DNA of 5,563 nucleotides from Burkholderiales bacterium (GCA_021205255.1 JAJPXW010000298.1:1-5563), one strand, 5' to 3'. Numbered from the stretch's first letter, positions 1-5,489 are shown. Notes: a model not told the origin generated them from the letters alone. Numbers and translations are program-made.

Positions 1-157
1 GTCTTAGAGATGCGTTAGATTCGCCTTCGTCCATTACTTCTCGTCCCGCGCGAATAGCTTTCTTTGCAACATTTTCAGGTAGCAGGCCAAGTTCTGTATT
101 AATAAGAATCGTGGCTTGATTGATTGCAGATAGCCAATAAAATTCGTCCCTTTTCAT
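1..157 (-). CDS. Partial C-N lyase of the argininosuccinate lyase/fumarase superfamily (N-terminus only)
   Basis: Reading the minus strand from the ATG at 157 gives 52 uninterrupted codons to the window edge, starting MKRDEFYWLSAINQATILIN and continuing through TELGLLPENVAKKAIRAGRE. A good Shine-Dalgarno sequence (AAGGGG, positions 163-168) lies 5 bases before the ATG. The pattern of an aromatic pair, L-S-x-I-N-x-A, a hydrophobic helix, E-x-G-L-L-P and then A-K-K-I/A-x-x-A/G matches my memory of the N-terminal helices of argininosuccinate-lyase-like enzymes, including EDDS lyase and the 'argininosuccinate lyase' genes often found beside TTT solute-binding proteins. Members cleave a C-N bond to release fumarate. 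The catalytic signature (GSSxMPxKxNP) lies outside the window, so substrate and activity cannot be judged. No signal peptide is seen, so it is probably cytoplasmic. It is divergent from tctC1, which suggests shared control. It could instead be another helical protein; family confidence is moderate, reality of the gene is high. Confidence 0.6.
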   Translation of the reverse strand, partial: MKRDEFYWLSAINQATILINTELGLLPENVAKKAIRAGREVMDEGESNASLR

Positions 158-471
158 TTGAGCCCCTTGGAATTCTTTTGCACGCCTAAATCATGGACTT
201 TAAGGGGGGATTTTACTAGGCTAAGGAGGTAAGTGCACTTTACGTTTTCTGCAAATTAGAAAATTAAAAATGAGCCAAGCTTTTCCGTAGTAAGTGAAAT
301 CTTGAAAGTTGTTTAGGTTTTTAAGAAAATCTGAACTAGTCCAAGCTTTTTATTTGGCAGTTTTAAGCGATCCAAGTTCTAGGCTCTTGAACTTTACCTT
401 TCACAAATTTTGAGCAGCTGCTCCTTAGCGCTAAGTTTCTTAGACTCCAGCTCCTTAGTTTCTCCTCAGAA

Positions 472-505
472 TAGAGAATTGCTTCTGGACAAAAGCAACT
501 CTCTA
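472..505. repeat. Imperfect inverted repeat, candidate operator or hairpin upstream of tctC1
   Basis: Arm 473-484 (AGAGAATTGCTT) pairs with arm 493-504 (AAGCAACTCTCT) with a single A/C mismatch, and the outer T472-A505 also pairs, leaving an 8-base centre (485-492). No T-run follows on either strand, so it is unlikely to be an intrinsic terminator. It lies immediately upstream of the candidate promoter of tctC1 in a divergent spacer, where a LysR- or GntR-type regulator site would be expected. That role is inference. Confidence 0.5.
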
Positions 506-507
506 CA

Positions 508-536
508 TTAATTAGTGTTTTAAGTGTGCATATAAA
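508..536 (+). promoter_or_regulatory. Candidate sigma-70 promoter for tctC1
   Basis: A TATAAA hexamer at 531-536 matches the -10 consensus in five of six places. A 17-base spacer leads back to a poor -35 (TTAATT, 508-513). The weak -35 lies inside a quasi-palindrome (505-518, six of seven pairs match), consistent with an activator- or repressor-controlled promoter. Transcription would start near 543, which leaves too little leader for an ATG at 556 and favours the ATG at 595. Confidence 0.35.
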
Positions 537-594
537 TCCCTAAGGATTTACACTTATGGCTGTAAATGTCGTAGAACCTAACGAGGAAACCCCA

Positions 595-1554
595 ATGTTG
601 TTGAAAAGAACTTTCCTGGCCATAGCACTTGCCAGTGCTTCTCTATGCTTGTTGCCTTTGTCTCAAGCCGCCGATGCATATCCGGAAAAAGAAGTAAAAA
701 TGGTTATTCCGTTTGCTCCAGGTGGCGCGACGGACGTAGTCTTTAGAATCATTTCTGAAGCTGCCGAAAAGGAATTGGGCAAACCAATCGTTCCTGTAAA
801 TATGTCAGGAGCAGGTGGTTCCAAAGGGTCTGTATATGTAAAAGGTTCCAAGGCGGACGGCTATACGCTTCTCGGTGGTCATGAATTTCTCATGACTACG
901 AAATATGCCGGGATGGTACCTTTTGGTCTTGAGGCATTTGAACCTGTGTGCACTTTAACAGTCACCCCATTAATTATTACTGCTGCAGAGAACACTCCAT
1001 ATAAGAACTATGGCGAATTAGTCGAATACGTCAAGGCAAATCCTGGAAAAGTAGTCGTTGCTATGACTCCAGCTTCTGTGCAGTATGTGCTCTGGAAGAA
1101 CGCAAGCGAAAAATCAGGCCTTGACTTTGAAAAAGACTATCGAGTAGTCATTATTAATGGCACTGGACCACAAACTAAGGCTTTGTTAGGCGGGCATGCA
1201 GATGTATTTACTGGTGACTATCCTTCTGACGCAGAATACGTCAAAGATGGTCGTATGAAATTCCTTGGTGTCGCGTATACGGACAGACTCCCGCAAATTC
1301 CAGAAGTAGCTACGTTGAAAGAACAGGGTGCCGATGCGCTTTTGGGTGTAACTAGGGCAATTTTTGCTCCTAAAGGAACACCTAAAGAAGTTATTGACAA
1401 GATAGCCGATGCTTATAAGAAAGCTCTAGAGGATCCAGCATTAGTTAAGAAGATTGAAGATATGGGTAACGTTGTGACCTACATGGGACCTGAAGCAACC
1501 GCAAAATATTTCGGAGAACAAGACCAAGTCTATAAAGCAGCTTTAGCCAAGTAA
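595..1554 (+). CDS. tctC: TTT-family periplasmic solute-binding protein (TctC/Bug type), orphan copy 1
   Basis: This 319-residue protein has the usual length of a TctC/Bug receptor, which captures small organic acids or amino-acid-like ligands in the periplasm for a TctA-TctB permease. Residues 1-25 form a Sec signal peptide (basic LLKR, hydrophobic core, SQA before the probable cut at 25/26). Family motifs follow: YPEKEVKMVIPFAPGGATD at 29-47, NMSGAGG at 69-75, KADGYTLLGG at 86-95, a GPQTKALLGGHADV segment at 191-204, and APKGTPKEV at 258-266. The reading frame is open upstream to an ATG at 556, but the 13 added residues are acidic and would precede the signal n-region. The ATG at 595 has GAGG 8 bases upstream and aligns with the start of tctC2, so I prefer it. 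A strong terminator follows directly and no tctA or tctB is next to it, so it must share a permease encoded elsewhere, possibly the one at the right edge. The ligand cannot be read from sequence. Family assignment is very secure. Confidence 0.95.
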   Translation: MLLKRTFLAIALASASLCLLPLSQAADAYPEKEVKMVIPFAPGGATDVVFRIISEAAEKELGKPIVPVNMSGAGGSKGSVYVKGSKADGYTLLGGHEFLMTTKYAGMVPFGLEAFEPVCTLTVTPLIITAAENTPYKNYGELVEYVKANPGKVVVAMTPASVQYVLWKNASEKSGLDFEKDYRVVIINGTGPQTKALLGGHADVFTGDYPSDAEYVKDGRMKFLGVAYTDRLPQIPEVATLKEQGADALLGVTRAIFAPKGTPKEVIDKIADAYKKALEDPALVKKIEDMGNVVTYMGPEATAKYFGEQDQVYKAALAK

Positions 1555-1561
1555 TCTTAGT

Positions 1562-1583
1562 AGCGGGGCAATGCCCCGCTTTT
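1562..1583 (+). terminator. Intrinsic terminator of tctC1
   Basis: A perfect 8-base-pair G+C-rich stem (AGCGGGGC at 1562-1569, GCCCCGCT at 1573-1580) with a three-base loop runs into TTTT (1580-1583). It begins 7 bases after the tctC1 stop codon and should end a monocistronic transcript. Confidence 0.9.
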
Positions 1584-1878
1584 AAATCACAAGACTAAAT
1601 TCAACCCGGGTGAGTAGCGGAAGCTTGTAGATTGGTCAAAACCGAGAAAAACGTCTGTCCTTCCTTTAGAAGTTTAAAAGCACAAGCTGAGAGGCTTCCT
1701 AAGATTCCATTGCATAATAAACCGCTATCTTCTATACGTTTGGAATTGACTTGATCTGAAAAGAAGACGGAAGGAAGAGAAAAGAACCCAACTACCAGCT
1801 CTAGGCAATGTTTCTAAGTGGTGTTTTAATATCCATTAGTCATAATTTGGATCTTCAAACAAACTTGATTGGTAACCT
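1584..1878. other. Spacer between tctC1 and the hypothetical gene; no gene seen
   Basis: About 295 bases without a supportable reading frame on either strand. CATAAT at 1841-1846 is a possible -10 element for the gene at 1879, but no matching -35 lies at a normal distance, so a promoter is not called. A short ACCCGGGT palindrome and a distant TCCTTCC/GGAAGGA pair are seen and are probably chance. Confidence 0.4.
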
Positions 1879-2532
1879 ATGACTAGAGAAGAAGTCCTTC
1901 AAATCGAAAGGCTCTCCAAAGAGGAAAAAGAGAAGGTAGAAAACGAATGCAATTTCCTCACTTGGGACTTGGAATTGCTCTTTATGCCGTTGCTCAAATT
2001 GTATTTGCCTGTCCGCCACACAAATAACCCAACTCTTCTTGCACAGTTAGACGAAGCCAGAAATCATTTAATGGAGGTAACTGAAAGCCTGTCTATCGGA
2101 AAGGAATCCGCTACCTTTAAAGTATTCTTAGCCAAGAAAGTGAAGCTGGAGCCATTTCTCTCAGACAAATACTTGGAATTGCAGCCTTCAACGGAAATCT
2201 TGGAATCTTGGGCGAAGCCAGTTTCGCACACTCTTTGTTCGCAGTCCACTTACGACATGTTGGCTACCACATTGGCAAAAATGGGGCTTGACAGTGCTTC
2301 TTATCAGTTAGAGCACCTTGCTTTGGTTTGCCGAAAGATAAGCCACACTATGATTAGAAATAGATCCCTCATTAGAAAGCTTGCGTGGACATTAGGAGAG
2401 CACGACAGGAAAGGCGGAGGAGATAAGGTTGTAGAGGAGTTGGACGCACTTTCTGAAAAACAAAAAAGCATCCTTGAAAAGAAACCAAGAATCACTCTGG
2501 AACTAACTACTAACCGGAAACAGCCAATCTAA
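1879..2532 (+). CDS. Hypothetical helical protein, function unknown
   Basis: A 217-residue protein that I do not recognise. There is no signal peptide and no clear membrane segment, so it is probably cytosolic. The first 25 residues are highly charged and helix-prone (REE, SKEEKEKVEN), followed by a hydrophobic stretch LTWDLELLFMPLLKLYLP at about 27-44. The middle is mixed, and residues 140-200 look helical with a basic patch (CRKISHTMIRNRSLIRKLAW). A charged, coiled-coil-like segment (KVVEELDALSEKQKSILEKK) and a basic tail end the protein. Codon use resembles the flanking genes. The start is the first possible one, since an in-frame TAA sits at 1873-1875, but its ribosome site is poor (only GG at 1871-1872), so expression may be low. 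It is separated from both neighbours by terminators and is probably its own transcription unit. A helical scaffold or regulatory protein would be a guess only. Confidence 0.75.
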   Translation: MTREEVLQIERLSKEEKEKVENECNFLTWDLELLFMPLLKLYLPVRHTNNPTLLAQLDEARNHLMEVTESLSIGKESATFKVFLAKKVKLEPFLSDKYLELQPSTEILESWAKPVSHTLCSQSTYDMLATTLAKMGLDSASYQLEHLALVCRKISHTMIRNRSLIRKLAWTLGEHDRKGGGDKVVEELDALSEKQKSILEKKPRITLELTTNRKQPI

Positions 2533-2551
2533 CTTTACGAATCTCATTCAT

Positions 2552-2583
2552 CGACTTTGACTTATGGGAGTCGGTTTTATTTT
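2552..2583 (+). terminator. Probable weak intrinsic terminator of the hypothetical gene
   Basis: CGACT (2552-2556) can pair with AGTCG (2569-2573), or alternatively GACT (2559-2562) with AGTC (2569-2572) extended by two G-U pairs. Either stem is followed by GTTTTATTTT (2574-2583). The stem is short, so termination may be incomplete. It starts 20 bases after the stop codon. Confidence 0.55.
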
Positions 2584-2647
2584 GGACTGTGTCCGATTTA
2601 CATCATAATTTTTGAAGTTGTCTATTTTCTAGCTATTGTGAGTTCTT

Positions 2648-2672
2648 CTTATTTCCTAAATTGTGGAATAAG
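2648..2672. repeat. Imperfect inverted repeat just upstream of the P1 peptidase promoter
   Basis: CTTATTTCC (2648-2656) mirrors GGAATAAG (2665-2672) with one bulged T and an 8-base centre. No T-run follows. It lies 8 bases before the candidate -35 of the peptidase gene and might be a regulator site; it is short and A+T-rich, so chance is possible. Confidence 0.3.
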
Positions 2673-2680
2673 GGGTGAAT

Positions 2681-2709
2681 TTGTAACCTAACCATTGGAT
2701 TTATATAAG
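2681..2709 (+). promoter_or_regulatory. Candidate sigma-70 promoter of the P1 peptidase gene
   Basis: TTGTAA (2681-2686, four of six matches to the -35 consensus) and TATAAG (2704-2709, five of six matches to the -10) are separated by the ideal 17 bases. Transcription would start near 2716, giving a leader of about 60 bases before the ATG at 2778. This is the best-formed promoter in the window. Confidence 0.5.
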
Positions 2710-2777
2710 GATTTTCGTTTAGAGGGGGAGATTGGGAGTATTCTCATTCTGATAGATAAATCCTATAGGAGGAACCT

Positions 2778-4001
2778 ATGCATCTCACAGCAAGAAAACT
2801 TATTTTTTTAGCTACTCTTTCCCTTTTTGTTTTTCCGAGTTTCCAAGCCAATGTTCTAGCGGCTGATAAAGACAGCGCAATGACAGCTTCTGAGACAAGT
2901 TGCGCACCTAATCCTCGTCCCCGTGAACTTGGAATTGAGTTGGGAATTCTAAAGCCAGGTAAATACAATGCCATCACCGATGTCGAAGGCGTATTAGTAG
3001 GTCAAGTTAACGTCCATGACAAAGCAAAAGGCGCTTATACAGGTGTTACTGCCATCCTTCCTCACGCTGGAAACATTTTCCAAGAGAAAGTGCCTTGCGG
3101 AATTTTTCTAGCAAATGCCTTTGGAAAGCTGACTGGATATCCTCAAGTTAAAGAGCTCGGAACTTTGGAGACCCCAGTAGTTCTGACGAACACCCTTAAT
3201 ATCGCTGCAGGCTTGGATGGCATTATCGATTACACCTTCTCTTTTAAGGAAAATGGAAAGGTCCGTTCAGTCAACGGTGTAGTTGGCGAAACGAACGACT
3301 CGGAAATCAATCGAATTCGCGAAAGATTCGTCACTAGCAAAGATGTTCTAAAAGCTATCCAGGATGCGAAGTCCGGTCCAGTTGAAGAAGGCGCAGTTGG
3401 CGCAGGCTCTGGAACAGTAGCATTCGGACATAAAGGAGGCATTGGAACTTCATCCCGAGTTTTGCCGAAATCACTCGGTGGCTATACCGTAGGTGTACTC
3501 GTCCAATCCAACTTCGGAGGAATCTTAACCATTAACGGTGTTCAAGTCGGCACCATGCTCGGCGGCTATCCTTATCAGAAAGCTATCGAATCCGCTGACG
3601 GTTCTATCATGATGGTAGTTGCAACAGACGCTCCAGTTGATGCACGCAACCTTGAAAGGATGGCTAAACGAGCATTTATGGGAATGACAAGGACAGGTGG
3701 AATTGCCTCAAATGGCTCAGGTGATTTTGCCATTGCCTTTTCCACAGATAAAAGATTGCGCTCGAAACACGATGCTCCAGAAATGGAATTGGAAAATGTC
3801 AGTCTAATTAGAAACGATGACATGACACCTCTTTTCCTAGCCACTATTGAGGCAACGGAAGAAGCAGTTATCAACTCGTTATTCGCCGCTAAGGATACTG
3901 AGTCCTATTCACAGGAAGGCAAGATTATTAAAGCCATTCCGGTCGATAAGATTCTAAAAGTCCTTGAAGAGCACAAGGCTTTGAAGCAACCTGCTAAATG
4001 A
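2778..4001 (+). CDS. Exported P1-family autoprocessing aminopeptidase (DmpA/BapA type)
   Basis: A 407-residue member of the P1 (MEROPS S58) N-terminal nucleophile hydrolases, which include L-aminopeptidase D-esterase/amidase DmpA and the beta-peptidyl aminopeptidases. They remove N-terminal residues from small peptides, amides or beta-peptides. Residues 1-28 are a Sec signal (RK, hydrophobic core, VLA before the cut), so it should act in the periplasm. Family segments follow: RPRELGIELGILKPGKYNAITDVEGVLVGQ (47-76), GVTAILP (89-95), GSGTVAFGHKGGIGTSSRVLP (210-230) and GYTVGVLVQSNFG (235-247, with the presumed oxyanion Asn245). The G275-S276 bond in DGSIMMVVATDAP is the self-cleavage site, making Ser276 the nucleophile, and Ser314 with Asp316 in NGSGD keep the 38-residue spacing of the DmpA/BapA Ser250-Ser288 pair. 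Predicted chains are about 247 and 132 residues. The Tyr that assists in DmpA may be Asn173 here (alignment by eye). AGGAGG lies 5 bases before the ATG. Substrate unknown. Confidence 0.93.
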   Translation: MHLTARKLIFLATLSLFVFPSFQANVLAADKDSAMTASETSCAPNPRPRELGIELGILKPGKYNAITDVEGVLVGQVNVHDKAKGAYTGVTAILPHAGNIFQEKVPCGIFLANAFGKLTGYPQVKELGTLETPVVLTNTLNIAAGLDGIIDYTFSFKENGKVRSVNGVVGETNDSEINRIRERFVTSKDVLKAIQDAKSGPVEEGAVGAGSGTVAFGHKGGIGTSSRVLPKSLGGYTVGVLVQSNFGGILTINGVQVGTMLGGYPYQKAIESADGSIMMVVATDAPVDARNLERMAKRAFMGMTRTGGIASNGSGDFAIAFSTDKRLRSKHDAPEMELENVSLIRNDDMTPLFLATIEATEEAVINSLFAAKDTESYSQEGKIIKAIPVDKILKVLEEHKALKQPAK

Positions 4002-4028
4002 ATCCAATAAACAGATAAATTCTTAGAA

Positions 4029-4064
4029 AAGGGCGAGTCTAGGCAGATTCCTAGGCTTGCCCTT
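4029..4064 (+). terminator. Long hairpin terminator after the P1 peptidase gene
   Basis: AAGGGCGAGTCTAGG (4029-4043) pairs along all 15 positions with CCTAGGCTTGCCCTT (4050-4064), two pairs being G-U, around a 6-base loop. It starts 27 bases after the stop codon. The T-run on the plus strand is poor (AATCATTCC follows), whereas the minus-strand side ends in CCCTTTTCT, so it may act in both directions or protect the 3' end of the mRNA. Confidence 0.65.
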
Positions 4065-4305
4065 AATCATTCCGTTTATTACTAAGTTCAGTCTGTCATT
4101 CTGAGATCGCGAAAAATAACAAGCTCTTAGAATTGCAAAATTCATTCAAGAGACAAGTTTGGGTAAAGACATCTTCTTTGAGGTGAGCTTTGCCAGGGAA
4201 GCAAGCATCCTGTCAATGAAGTGCAGGAAAAAGAATTTAGGTACAATTTTCCAAAGATCTTGATCAATTACAAGTGTTTTAGAAAGAGTAGCCTAAAAAT
4301 ACAAA

Positions 4306-4374
4306 CTAAAGAAGTCGGTTTAGAAGGGCTATCTGGTTCAACAGATCTTTCTTTTTTGCTTCTTTAGATTTTTT
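4306..4374 (+). terminator. Nested double terminator-like structure upstream of tctC2
   Basis: An outer perfect 9-base pair of arms (CTAAAGAAG 4306-4314, CTTCTTTAG 4359-4367) is followed by ATTTTTT (4368-4374). Within it, an inner hairpin pairs GAAGG (4323-4327) and ATCTG (4331-4335) with CAGAT (4342-4346) and CTTTC (4347-4351), with a 3-base bulge and a GTTCAA loop, and is followed by TTTTTT (4352-4357). Both have terminator form. It could end read-through from the peptidase gene, end an unrecognised small RNA, or be an attenuator in a long tctC2 leader. It stops about 95 bases before the tctC2 ATG. Confidence 0.55.
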
Positions 4375-4423
4375 CTATCCCAATAAATAGCGACATTAAA
4401 CGGGTTACAGGATATCTGGACTA

Positions 4424-4436
4424 TTACAATTTGTAA
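4424..4436. promoter_or_regulatory. Operator-like palindrome over a possible tctC2 promoter
   Basis: TTACAA and TTGTAA flank a single central T, a perfect 6+1+6 inverted repeat. It overlaps TACAAT (4425-4430), a five-of-six match to a -10 hexamer, although no good -35 lies at normal distance. The repeat is enclosed by ATATCT (4412-4417) and AGATAT (4445-4450). A regulator binding here would block or recruit polymerase at tctC2; this is inference. Confidence 0.4.
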
Positions 4437-4469
4437 GTTGCTATAGATATTTCTCGTGGAATTCCAATC

Positions 4470-5432
4470 ATGAAAAAAAGAACCTTGTTATCCCTTACTT
4501 TGGCTGTTTTCTCTAGTTGCCTGTTACCGTTGACTCAGGCAGCCGACACGTATCCTTCCAGAGAGGTCAAAATGATTATTCCGTTTGCACCTGGTGGTGC
4601 GACGGATGTCGTTTTCCGCCTAATTTCAGAAGCTGCTGAAAAAGAACTTGGCGCACCCATAGTGCCCGTGAACATGTCAGGTGCAGGTGGATCCAAAGGT
4701 TCTATGTATGTCAAGAATTCCAAGGCAGATGGCTATACGCTACTAGGTGGTCATGAATTCTTAATGACGACTAATTATGGCGGCATGGTTCCGTATGGAT
4801 TGGAAGCTTTCGAGCCAGTTTGCCTATTGACTTTTACTCCGTTGACAATCAATGCCGGAGTCCATACTCCCTATAAGGATTACAAAGGGTTTATTGAGTA
4901 TGCCAAGCAAAATCCAGGGAAAATTGTGATTACCATGACACCGGCTTCAGTTGGCTATGTCATTTGGGACGAAGCGGCTAAAAAAGCGGGAATGAGTTTA
5001 GATAAGGACTTCCGCACCGTTGTCATCAATGGAGTTGGTCCACAAACGAAAGCCGTATTAGGTGGTCATGCCGATGTCTACGCTGGTGATGTCCCCTCCG
5101 ATATTGAATACGTTAAAGATGGAAAGATGAGATTCTTGGGAGTTGCACACTCTGCAAGGCTACCTCAAGTCCCGGACGTACCAACTTTGAAGGAGCTCGG
5201 CTACGATGTTGAATTGGGTGTGTCTAGAGCAGTTTTTGTTCCAAAAGGAACACCTAAAGAAGTTATAGACACGATTGCAGCTGCCTATAAGAACGCTCTA
5301 GAAAATCCAGAGCTTGTTAAGAGACTGGAAGACATGGGCAACATCGTTGAATATCTGGGACCTGAAGAAACGGCTAAGTACTTTGCCGAGCAGGATAAAG
5401 TCTACAAGGCCAGTCTTGCACCAGATAAGTAA
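4470..5432 (+). CDS. tctC: TTT-family periplasmic solute-binding protein (TctC/Bug type), copy 2, next to the permease
   Basis: A 320-residue TctC/Bug receptor and close paralogue of tctC1, about 74% identical over the mature protein by my hand alignment with one gap in the signal peptide. The signal peptide is MKKRT plus a hydrophobic core, with TQA before the probable cut at residue 24. Motifs are PFAPGGATD (38-46), NMSGAGG (68-74), KADGYTLLGG (85-94), GPQTKAVLGGHADV (190-203) and VPKGTPKEV (257-265). The conserved pocket loops are nearly identical to those of tctC1, while differences cluster at 119-150 and 160-185, so the ligands are probably related but not necessarily the same. The start is clear from the KK-rich n-region, although its ribosome site (TGGA, 4457-4460) is weak and sits within a TGGAATTCCA palindrome. 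The next gene begins 58 bases downstream after a hairpin, giving a tctC-tctA-like order. Family assignment is very secure, the ligand unknown. Confidence 0.96.
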   Translation: MKKRTLLSLTLAVFSSCLLPLTQAADTYPSREVKMIIPFAPGGATDVVFRLISEAAEKELGAPIVPVNMSGAGGSKGSMYVKNSKADGYTLLGGHEFLMTTNYGGMVPYGLEAFEPVCLLTFTPLTINAGVHTPYKDYKGFIEYAKQNPGKIVITMTPASVGYVIWDEAAKKAGMSLDKDFRTVVINGVGPQTKAVLGGHADVYAGDVPSDIEYVKDGKMRFLGVAHSARLPQVPDVPTLKELGYDVELGVSRAVFVPKGTPKEVIDTIAAAYKNALENPELVKRLEDMGNIVEYLGPEETAKYFAEQDKVYKASLAPDK

Positions 5433-5439
5433 CTTTTCA

Positions 5440-5478
5440 AGCCGGTGAGATTTTCCTCACTGGCTGGCCTCGCTTTTT
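5440..5478 (+). terminator. Hairpin between tctC2 and the permease gene (partial terminator or mRNA stabiliser)
   Basis: AGCCGGTGAG (5440-5449) pairs with CTCACTGGCT (5456-5465) over 10 positions with one G-U pair and a 6-base loop. A TTTTT run (5474-5478) follows, but 8 bases after the stem, so termination is probably incomplete. Such structures often let a periplasmic binding protein be made in excess over its membrane partner. Confidence 0.6.
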
Positions 5479-5489
5479 AGGAGACCTCA

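Larger units (their letters stand above)
158..594. other. Divergent intergenic region between the lyase gene and tctC1
   Basis: No reading frame of convincing length was found on either strand. The part near tctC1 holds an imperfect inverted repeat (472-505), a quasi-palindrome (505-518) and a TATAAA -10 candidate (531-536). The left part holds two copies of CCAAGCTTTT (275-284 and 341-350) and two copies of CTCCTTAG (421-428 and 451-458). The arrangement is typical of a control region shared by two divergent transcripts. I could not find a convincing promoter for the lyase gene by eye. Confidence 0.6.
4065..4469. other. Gene-free 0.4 kb region upstream of tctC2
   Basis: No convincing reading frame was found; the longest ATG frame noticed (from 4217) has 15 codons and no ribosome site. 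The right half holds nested inverted repeats with T-runs (4306-4374) and an operator-like palindrome (4424-4436) near the tctC2 start. The left half (4065-4300) shows nothing I can name; an untranslated leader or small RNA is possible. Confidence 0.5.

Noticed and set aside
222..257. Strong AAGGAGG motif followed by GTG in the left spacer, as a small gene
   Set aside because: Spacing is only three bases and the frame stops after eight codons; probably chance, though a leader peptide is not strictly excluded.
595..660. Cysteines in the signal peptides of both TctC proteins as lipoprotein attachment sites
   Set aside because: The residues before the cysteine (ASL in copy 1, FSS in copy 2) do not fit a lipobox, and the hydrophobic core continues past it to a good SQA/TQA cut site.
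663..851. Minus-strand frames inside tctC1, the peptidase and tctC2 (for example 663-851, 3575-3874, 4535-4723)
   Set aside because: They lie wholly opposite well-recognised genes; the matching antisense frames in the two tctC copies simply mirror conserved sense codons.
1659..1776. TCCTTCC and GGAAGGA as a long-range inverted repeat in the second spacer
   Set aside because: Seven bases more than 100 apart in purine/pyrimidine-rich DNA is expected by chance.
4217..4264. Fifteen-codon frame in the gap before tctC2
   Set aside because: No ribosome site, very short, and no recognisable pattern.
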